NCBI GenBank assembly: GCA_900316845.1 | Contig: ONEG01000001.1 | Span: 62,001 to 126,000 of the forward strand | Length of the DNA stretch: 64,000 bases | Direction of reading: 5' to 3' | Origin: an uncultured Bacteroidales bacterium | GTDB lineage: Bacteria > Bacteroidota > Bacteroidia > Bacteroidales > Paludibacteraceae | In this document: positions 62,084 to 64,000 of the stretch, piece by piece | Layout: each line of letters opens with the position of its first letter | How positions within the stretch are numbered: the stretch's first letter is position 1 | Position numbers and translations under genes: made by a program | The notes under the pieces: model-generated | Told to the model about the DNA's origin: nothing | The model's database searches: none | What the model saw: only the letters and a program-made list of their open reading frames with translations

Positions 62084-63412
62084 TTATGCTTTTGGCCAGT
62101 ACTTCTCAACAAGAGCGGCCTTGATATTTACTTCTTCCGGTTTGAAATATTTACCAAAGAGTTGCCATGCTACGTCAAGCATCTGGACGGTATTGATGTT
62201 CACGTCGATAGCGAGGATCTCGCGGCTGTAGTCGCGTGCGAAGTCCAAGCAACGCTCATCGTAGTTGGTCAAGTCGAAACCATTCTCTTTCTTGGTCTTA
62301 GCGTTAGCGGCGTCGGCATACAAGCGAACAGCGGCGTTCATTACCTGCGGATGATCTTCGCGGGTTTTCTTGCCGGCTACCAACTGCTTCAGACGAGACA
62401 GCGAACGGAACGGATCGACGATGACTTTACCGATTTCGGAGTCACGGCGGAGATAGAGCTGACCCTCTGTGATGTAACCGGTGTTATCCGGAATAGCGTG
62501 TGTGATGTCGCCACCGGAAAGCGTGGTCACGGCGATGATAGTGATTGAACCGCCACCTGCCTGCTCCGGGAACTGAACGGCCTTCTCGTAGATCTTCGCG
62601 AGGTCGGAATAGAGCGAACCCGGCATGGAGTCCTTGGAAGGAATCTGGTCCATACGGTTCGACACGATTGCCAATGCGTCGGCGTAGAGCGTCATGTCGG
62701 TCAAGAGGACGAGCACTTTCTCATGTTTCTCTACCGCAAAATACTCTGCTGCGGTAAGCGCCATGTCCGGGATCAGGAGTCGCTCAACAGGCGGGTTCTC
62801 GGTCGTGTTGACAAACGAAATGATGTGGTCAAGTACGCCGGCGTTGGTGAAGACGTTCTTGAAATAGAGGTAGTCATCGTTGGTCAGACCCATACCGCCG
62901 AGGATGATCTTGTCTGCCTCTGCACGGAGTGCCACGTTTGCCATCACCTGGTTGTACGGCTGATCCGGATCCGCGAAGAACGGGATCTTCTGTCCGGAAA
63001 CGAGGGTGTTGTTCAGGTCTATACCTGCAATACCCGTAGCAATCAGCTCTGACGGTTGTTTACGACGAACGGGGTTTACAGATGGGCCACCGATCTCAAC
63101 CTCTTTGCCTTCTATAGCCGGTCCGCCATCAATCGGGTCGCCGTACGCGTTGAAGAAACGTCCTGCGAGTTGGTCGGACACTTTGAGGCTCGGTGCTTTG
63201 CCGAGGAAAACCACTTCTGCGTTGGTCGGAATACCTTCGGTACCCTGGAACACCTGCAGCGTCACCTCGTCACCGATGATTTTTACTACCTGCGCGAGTT
63301 TGCCGTTGACGGTAGCGAGTTCATCGTTACCCACTCCTTCGGCTTTCAGCGAACAGGTCGCTTTGGTGATCGCCGTAATCTGGGTATATATTTTTTGAAA
63401 TGCTTTAGCCAT
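62084..63412 (-). CDS. ntpB: V-type ATPase subunit B (non-catalytic)
   Basis: 442 aa. Family segments: GRFFNAYGDPIDGGP, NPVRRKQPSELIATGIAGIDLNNTL, GQKIPFFADPDQPYN, VLLTDMTLYADAL, SMPGSLYSDLAKIYEKA. It has no Walker A, as expected of B subunits. The 140-nt gap upstream to ntpA holds CATTTACCATTTG-type and CCGTCG-type repeats but no gene. Confidence 0.95.
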   Translation of the reverse strand: MAKAFQKIYTQITAITKATCSLKAEGVGNDELATVNGKLAQVVKIIGDEVTLQVFQGTEGIPTNAEVVFLGKAPSLKVSDQLAGRFFNAYGDPIDGGPAIEGKEVEIGGPSVNPVRRKQPSELIATGIAGIDLNNTLVSGQKIPFFADPDQPYNQVMANVALRAEADKIILGGMGLTNDDYLYFKNVFTNAGVLDHIISFVNTTENPPVERLLIPDMALTAAEYFAVEKHEKVLVLLTDMTLYADALAIVSNRMDQIPSKDSMPGSLYSDLAKIYEKAVQFPEQAGGGSITIIAVTTLSGGDITHAIPDNTGYITEGQLYLRRDSEIGKVIVDPFRSLSRLKQLVAGKKTREDHPQVMNAAVRLYADAANAKTKKENGFDLTNYDERCLDFARDYSREILAIDVNINTVQMLDVAWQLFGKYFKPEEVNIKAALVEKYWPKA

Positions 63413-63553
63413 AAAACTATTTACGATTTATTCATTTACCATTTGTTCATTTTTTTCAACTACTGTTGTACTAACCTTAGCCTCATCTTAGCCTTCACCG
63501 TCGGTTGACCGTCGTTCGACTGTCGTTTTTGAATGCTAATTGAGTGCAATGCA

Positions 63554-64000
63554 TTACAACTGCTTTTCTGCCAAGAGATCATCGAGTTTCTTGCGGTAGT
63601 CTTCAAACTCTGCAGAATGGAACTCACAATAGTTCATCTGCTTGCAGAGGTTGATGACGCGCTTGAAGTAATCGATGACATCGAGGAAGTTGTCGAAATC
63701 GTAGTCGTGTTTGCAGATGTCCATGACGAGGCGGAGCATGTACTGCTGGCGCTCGAGCGGACAAACAGCGTCGATCTTATCGAAGGCATCCTGCTGAAGG
63801 ATGACAAAGTCAATCACCTCGGATTTCCAGAAGGTCTCGTGGTAATCTACCGGCACACCATCGTCACCAAGGATGTTGATCTGCTCCTGAATCTCTTTAC
63901 CGCGCTGGAGGTACGTCTTCATATCGTTGACCATCGGCAACCAGTTTTTGTCAATCAAGCCGGAGATATATTCCTCAAACTCAGGGTATTCCACATATTT
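63554..64000 (-). CDS. ntpA: V-type ATPase catalytic subunit A (5' partial)
   Basis: Only the last 148 codons lie in the window; the frame runs off the right edge (KYVEYPEFEEYISGLIDKNW). The helical C-terminal domain matches subunit A (SEVIDFVILQQDAFDKIDAVCPLERQQYM). The catalytic P-loop lies beyond the window. In Bacteroidales subunit E and a DUF2764 gene usually precede it. Confidence 0.92.
   Translation of the reverse strand, partial: KYVEYPEFEEYISGLIDKNWLPMVNDMKTYLQRGKEIQEQINILGDDGVPVDYHETFWKSEVIDFVILQQDAFDKIDAVCPLERQQYMLRLVMDICKHDYDFDNFLDVIDYFKRVINLCKQMNYCEFHSAEFEDYRKKLDDLLAEKQL

Overview
The window comes from a Bacteroidales-type member of the Bacteroidota. Eleven of the twelve promoters I annotate fit the phylum consensus exactly in layout: a TTG or TTTG box, 20 nt, then TANNTTTG. 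Other lineage markers are a type B T9SS-exported protein, a GldF-like permease, a BspA-type leucine-rich surface protein, a V-type ATPase operon in the Bacteroidales order, a Bacteroides-type SerA and an OmpA/PD40 module. The methylmalonyl-CoA genes point to an anaerobe that makes propionate by the succinate route. There are no rRNA or tRNA genes and no CRISPR array. One gene is cut at each window edge.

Layout. 1-9 kb (+): a partial outer-membrane barrel, an OadA-like carboxyltransferase, serC-serA, a T9SS substrate and an M3 peptidase. 9-14.5 kb (+): a structured RNA candidate leading a GtrA/GT2/GT-C cassette, an AAA ATPase with a DUF4143-like C-terminus, and a frameshifted glf. 15-21.7 kb (-): pheT-prfC-MFS-gldF-phosphoesterase. 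22-33.8 kb (+): gyrA, a TPR protein, ruvX, def, mntP, a DUF3109 protein, cinA, a transporter-PD40-OmpA fusion and an exported phosphoesterase. 33.9-39 kb (+): mce-mmdA-mmdD-mmdC-mmdB-histidine kinase, overlapping convergent ispE. 40-44.7 kb: two small genes, an XRE regulator, lon, a hypothetical gene and a DUF1232 protein. 45-50.7 kb (-): an AT-rich locus with two giant proteins, GT2-SDR-GT2 and kinase-like-GT-GT-radical SAM. 50.8-52.8 kb (-): a REP-like palindromic array, a HUH transposase (RAYT), a free-Met sulfoxide reductase and a small protein. 52.9-58.3 kb (-): BspA-like protein, GIY-YIG-like protein, HAD, SDR and GH53. 58.3-64 kb (-): fabD and V-ATPase K, I, D, B, A.

How the parts fit. 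The decarboxylase (mmdABCD) should export Na+ while turning methylmalonyl-CoA into propionyl-CoA. The V-ATPase K subunit carries the residues of the Na+ site, so the two systems may share a sodium circuit. The OadA-like subunit, 31 kb away, lacks its own biotin domain but ends in a tail that closely resembles the tail of the membrane subunit MmdD, which suggests it docks on the same complex.

Most unusual features: (1) an AspT/YidE-type inner-membrane transporter fused to PD40 and OmpA peptidoglycan-binding domains; (2) the kinase-like/GT/GT/radical-SAM protein next to the GT2-SDR-GT2 protein, with REP-like palindromes on both sides; (3) a RAYT gene whose own ORF and 3' end contain its presumed target repeat; (4) low-complexity intergenic repeats that also sit in frame inside several conserved proteins; (5) two unannotated small ORFs behind consensus promoters.
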